A DNA stretch of 64,000 nt from assembly GCF_000018365.1 (NCBI RefSeq), contig NC_011529.1, positions 62,001-126,000 of the forward strand, read 5' to 3'. The notes beneath the pieces are model-generated. The model saw only the letters and a list, made by a program, of their open reading frames with translations. It was not told the origin of the DNA and did no database searches. Both the position numbers and the translations under genes were made by a program. Below are positions 61,290-64,000 of the stretch, piece after piece. This DNA comes from Thermococcus onnurineus NA1 (GTDB taxonomy: Archaea; Methanobacteriota_B; Thermococci; Thermococcales; Thermococcaceae). The stretch's first letter is position 1, and the number at the start of each line of letters is the position of its first letter.

Positions 61290-61860
61290 TCAAACCACCT
61301 CCTGATTTTTGGAAGAAGTCCCAAAGGTGAGGGAATAATGAGCGTGAGGACTAACCCAGAGCAGAAAGTTCCAGCTGGGTAGGAGTATAAGCTCAATCTT
61401 CTAGAACCTCCAAAAACGAGCCCCCCTATCAGTCAGGCCAAAAACGATCCCGCCCTTGAGCTGTTAGGCTAACCCGAACATTCAGGGGGACCTCAGAGAC
61501 GCCAAAAACAATCACTCCTAGTCATCATGGTGCATCGGAGTTCAAAAGATTGTAATCCTTAAATGTTTTTCTTCAAATTGACTGGAGAAATGACGATTAT
61601 TTCCATGAATATGTTGGGATTTTTGACATTTTTGCAAGCTCTGGGCTGCGAAGGGATGTTCTAGATACATGCCTGCCAAAACTTTTCGCCCGGGTTTGGA
61701 TAGGATTGCCCCGTTTGGTATTGAGGCCAAATACATCTTGAAAGACCGTTCCATGGACGGGATGCATTTTCGCGTGAGGATCCAACCGCACTGATTGCGG
61801 CAAGGGCAATCGTAGCGGAAACTGTTATTAACCTCCCCTTACAATATCATATGATGCCTA
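61290..61860. other. 571-base region without a clear gene, with repeated motif
   Basis: Upstream of trpB2 (minus) and of the DUF389 gene (plus) no frame has both a good start and site. CCAAAAACGA occurs at 61,410 and 61,438 and CCAAAAACAA at 61,502. A plus-strand frame open from 61,624 to TGA 61,794, with ATG 61,669 (MPAKTFRPGLDRIAPFGIEA), looks protein-like but has no ribosome binding site; it may be the end of a lost gene. Promoter sequences for both flanking genes must lie here. Confidence 0.4.
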
Positions 61861-62868
61861 ATGCTCCGGCTTGAGGTCTACTGTGATGAAACCGAGGAAG
61901 AGCAAGTTTCCGCGGTTCTCGGTAAGTGGAACGTCCAGTTCTACGTGGAAGAGGTTAGGGGCAACGATAACCGCGTCCTCAAGTTCGTGGCCTTTGTCCC
62001 GGATTTCATCATAAACGACCTTGCAGACGAGCTCATGAAGGTCATCGACCTTAGAAAAGGGCACTCGGCGATAACGTGGTCACAGGTGAGTGGCAAGTCC
62101 GTCAAGTACGCCAACTCCCTCAAGTCGCTCAGGAAGTTCAAGCGCCGCTGGAGCCTTGCGGCTATAGAGAATCTCATAGAAGACGCCAATAACCAGGCAA
62201 CGGTTGATCCGATCCAGCTCACCCTCGGCGCGGTCGCTTCCATAATAGCCCTCTTCGGATTGATAAACGACAGCATCGTGATGATAATCTCTGCCATGCT
62301 CCTTTCTCCTATCCTTGGCCCTCTCTACGGATTCTCTCTCAACGTCGTCATGGGTAGAGGGAGAGATGCCTTAGATGCCGTCTATTCCATCCTTAAGCTC
62401 TTGGTAGTAATATTTCTCTCTGCCGCCATCGTGACGCTCCTTCTCAAGCTGGCTGGAACTATGCCTCCTCAGCCAACCTATGAGATAGCGATTCGCGGAA
62501 ATTCTGGCCTCGTTTACATCCTGCTGGCCGTTATACTCGGCTACGCGGGTATCGTGGCTATAGTCAGCAAGATACCCGAGATACTGGCTGGCGTTTCCAT
62601 TGCTGCCGCCCTCGTCCCCCCAACGACGGTCATTGGAATATCCCTCGTCATGGGCTGGTGGGATGTTTTCAGCGGCTCGCTGATCCTAACTCTTGAGAAT
62701 ATCCTTGGCCTGCTGACCGGCTCGTTGCTCGGGCTGTATATCCTCAACGTCTCGCCGAGGAGCTACTATGAGAGGAGAGCGGCGAGACTCTACACAAAGA
62801 GGACCATGCTCGTCCTAGCGTTGATGATAACCCTGATAGTTCTCCTTGAACTTATGGTTCCGGGCTAA
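61861..62868 (+). CDS. DUF389 family membrane protein
   Basis: The 335-residue product has a soluble N-terminal part (about residues 1-105, ferredoxin-like beta-alpha pattern) and a C-terminal part with six to seven membrane segments containing the family signature DPIQLTLGAVASIIALFGLI, SAMLLSPILGPLYGFSL and GVSIAAALVPPTTVIG. The function of DUF389 proteins is unknown; a transport role is guessed. ATG 61,861; only weak site (ATGATGCCTA) upstream, so the message may be leaderless: the TATA-like TTATTAACC lies about 25-30 bases before. Confidence 0.85.
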   Translation: MLRLEVYCDETEEEQVSAVLGKWNVQFYVEEVRGNDNRVLKFVAFVPDFIINDLADELMKVIDLRKGHSAITWSQVSGKSVKYANSLKSLRKFKRRWSLAAIENLIEDANNQATVDPIQLTLGAVASIIALFGLINDSIVMIISAMLLSPILGPLYGFSLNVVMGRGRDALDAVYSILKLLVVIFLSAAIVTLLLKLAGTMPPQPTYEIAIRGNSGLVYILLAVILGYAGIVAIVSKIPEILAGVSIAAALVPPTTVIGISLVMGWWDVFSGSLILTLENILGLLTGSLLGLYILNVSPRSYYERRAARLYTKRTMLVLALMITLIVLLELMVPG

Positions 62869-63311
62869 GCAACCTCGGTCTGCTCATAGACAGGTTCACC
62901 CTTCCTGTGCTTGACAAGCAGGCTGTAGAAGAACTCCTTCATTTCGGGACTCATGTCGTCATCGAGCAGCAAGTCTGCTCTGCCTCTGTAATCCTTCTCT
63001 GCCCTCGTTATGAGGAGAGCTATCTGCGGTGTGAGATGTTCGAGCAGGATTCTAACGAGCTCGGAATAGGCTTCCTCCTCCAGTTCCTCGTCGGCCTCTA
63101 TGCCAAGGTAAACGGTGAAGCCCTTCATCTGGACAGCAAGGACAAACTCATTCTCACTCAACTCGAAGAACGAAAAGTTGTAGCTCTTGGATTCGACTCT
63201 CGCAAGCAGGACTCCCCGTATTGAGAGCGTAACAGGCTCATCCTCTATCTCGAACACAAGGTCCTTCGCAAGCTCCCTCTGCGCTATTGTGTAAAGCTTC
63301 TCTATCCTCAT
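62865..63311 (-). CDS. Hypothetical protein, 148 residues
   Basis: The soluble acidic product [20 protein letters not shown] has no motif I recognise; alternating strands in the first half and helices rich in E/D in the second suggest an alpha/beta fold. Its stop overlaps that of the DUF389 gene. ATG 63,311; divergent from nikR with an 81-base spacer. Confidence 0.65.
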   Translation of the reverse strand: MRIEKLYTIAQRELAKDLVFEIEDEPVTLSIRGVLLARVESKSYNFSFFELSENEFVLAVQMKGFTVYLGIEADEELEEEAYSELVRILLEHLTPQIALLITRAEKDYRGRADLLLDDDMSPEMKEFFYSLLVKHRKGEPVYEQTEVA

Positions 63312-63392
63312 GATTTTCCATCATTATCTGGGGATAAAAGGGTTTCGCGTCACGTTTTTAACGATGAACTTCAAAAATATCACGGTGGTGTT

Positions 63393-63809
63393 ATGAAGAT
63401 CACGCGCTTCGGTGTCTCTGTTCCGGACGAGTTGCTCGAGAAGTTTGACAGAATCATAGAAGAGAAAGGCTACGTCAACAGGAGCGAGGCGATCAGGGAT
63501 TTAATGAGGGACTTTATAGTTAGGCACGAGTGGGAGGAAGGGGACAGGGAAGTTGCTGGTACAATAACCATCGTATATAACCACGACGAAGCGGATGTTG
63601 TTAAAGAGCTTCTCGAACTCCAGCACGACTACGTTGATGAAATCGTTTCAAGCCTTCACGTTCACATGGATGAACACAACTGCCTCGAGGTTGTGGTCGT
63701 CAAGGGTAAGGCAGGAAGGATAAAGGAGATCGCCGAGAGGCTCATAAGTCTGAAAGGCGTTAAACACGGAAAGCTTGTGATGACGACCACTGGGAGGGAA
63801 CTGGTGTGA
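63393..63809 (+). CDS. nikR: Nickel-responsive regulator NikR
   Basis: The 138-residue regulator has an N-terminal ribbon-helix-helix ([20 protein letters not shown] to [13 protein letters not shown]) and a C-terminal ACT-like nickel-binding domain. The high-affinity nickel ligands His78, His89, His91 and Cys97 are all present at the same positions as in P. horikoshii NikR. It represses nickel uptake or controls nickel enzymes; no nickel transporter gene is in the window. ATG 63,393 follows GGTGGTGTT. Confidence 0.93.
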   Translation: MKITRFGVSVPDELLEKFDRIIEEKGYVNRSEAIRDLMRDFIVRHEWEEGDREVAGTITIVYNHDEADVVKELLELQHDYVDEIVSSLHVHMDEHNCLEVVVVKGKAGRIKEIAERLISLKGVKHGKLVMTTTGRELV

Positions 63810-63831
63810 TTGAATCCCGGAGGGAATGGGT

Positions 63832-64000
63832 ATGAGGCTGCTCGGTTTCCTGTCCTCAATCGTCGCTGCTCTATCCTTTGTTCTCCCATGGTTCCGGTTG
63901 CCCTGGGATGGACAAATAACGTTTCTTGGCATCCTCCGTGAGATCCTGGCAGGTTCCAATGGATTTGAAGGTGCATTCTGGTGGCTCAACCCTAACACTA
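63832..64000 (+). CDS. Membrane protein, N-terminal fragment cut by window end
   Basis: ATG 63,832 after GGAGGGAATGGGT opens a frame of 56 codons to the window edge. The beginning MRLLGFLSSIVAALSFVLPW is a hydrophobic membrane or signal segment. No family can be named from this part. It lies 22 bases after nikR on the same strand and could be cotranscribed with it. Confidence 0.6.
   Translation, partial: MRLLGFLSSIVAALSFVLPWFRLPWDGQITFLGILREILAGSNGFEGAFWWLNPNT

Noticed and set aside
61542-61809. Two 70-codon minus-strand frames in the gene-poor region
   Set aside because: No start signals and no protein-like pattern; the plus-strand frame in the same place looks more like coding sequence, and even that is uncertain.
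1-64000. CRISPR array, rRNA genes, complete insertion sequence, origin of replication
   Set aside because: No regularly spaced repeats, no rRNA sequence, no transposase and no origin-type repeat cluster were seen.

Overview
The window is chromosomal DNA of a hyperthermophilic archaeon of the order Thermococcales, most likely a Thermococcus. The basis is the archaeal/eukaryotic type of the ribosomal proteins, the archaeal RNA polymerase subunits, aIF1, Cbf5 and RNase P proteins, GGTGA-type ribosome binding sites before nearly every start, and close resemblance of many products to T. kodakarensis and Pyrococcus proteins. There is no rRNA, no CRISPR array and no intact insertion sequence.

Layout. 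1-14,940: one long co-oriented translation operon series, uL3 (cut by the window edge), uL4, uL23, uL2, uS19, uL22, uS3, uL29, aIF1, Rnp1, uS17, uL14, uL24, eS4, uL5, uS14, uS8, uL6, eL32, eL19, uL18, uS5, uL30, uL15, SecY, Adk, DUF106/EMC3-like insertase, eL34, Cmk, eL14, closed by a hairpin-T terminator. 15,020-16,792: an SDR oxidoreductase and Cbf5. 16,793-20,410: an accessory island with a heavily glycosylatable secreted protein ending in an eight-cysteine domain, a coupled multi-pass membrane protein, and small membrane-protein genes of which at least two look broken. 20,522-27,326: a methyltransferase whose stop lies inside tRNA-Ser, then uS13, uS4, uS11, RpoD, tRNA-Leu, eL18, uL13, uS9, RpoN, tRNA-Pro, RpoK, an enolase-like protein, uS2, tRNA-Leu and eL40.

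27,425-41,939: mixed single genes: PadR regulator, FUN14 protein, flippase, a phosphoesterase-fold protein lacking its metal ligands, tRNA-Arg, Lrp regulator, a GfcR-like PRTase regulator, a Cys-cluster protein, a RAM-domain protein and SRP54, DUF89, MtnP, CoA-disulfide reductase, a divergent tRNA-Gly/tRNA-Arg pair, a DUF257-like gene in AT-rich DNA, and uridine phosphorylase. 42,050-49,121: the archaeal isoprenoid/lipid cluster (MEMO-like, mevalonate kinase, isopentenyl phosphate kinase, type 2 IPP isomerase, RNase J, prenyl diphosphate synthase) ending in a DUF3267 gene with an in-frame amber codon. 49,142-56,955: a methyltransferase, a second AT-rich island of secreted proteins (one frameshifted in a run of A), LeuRS, and a 696-residue protein made of two ~190-residue repeats plus an NYN-type ribonuclease domain. 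56,962-64,000: prolidase, eL15, a COG1325-type RNA-binding protein, Rnp3, TrpB2, a 570-base stretch without a clear gene, a DUF389 membrane protein, an unknown protein, NikR and a truncated membrane protein.

The core blocks make ribosomes, RNA polymerase, RNase P and the secretion channel; the metabolic block makes the isoprenoid chains of archaeal lipids. The three places most likely to hold undescribed biology are the Cys-rich secreted protein island (17,029-20,406), the NYN nuclease with duplicated modules (54,865-56,955), and the secreted-protein island at 50,277-51,625.
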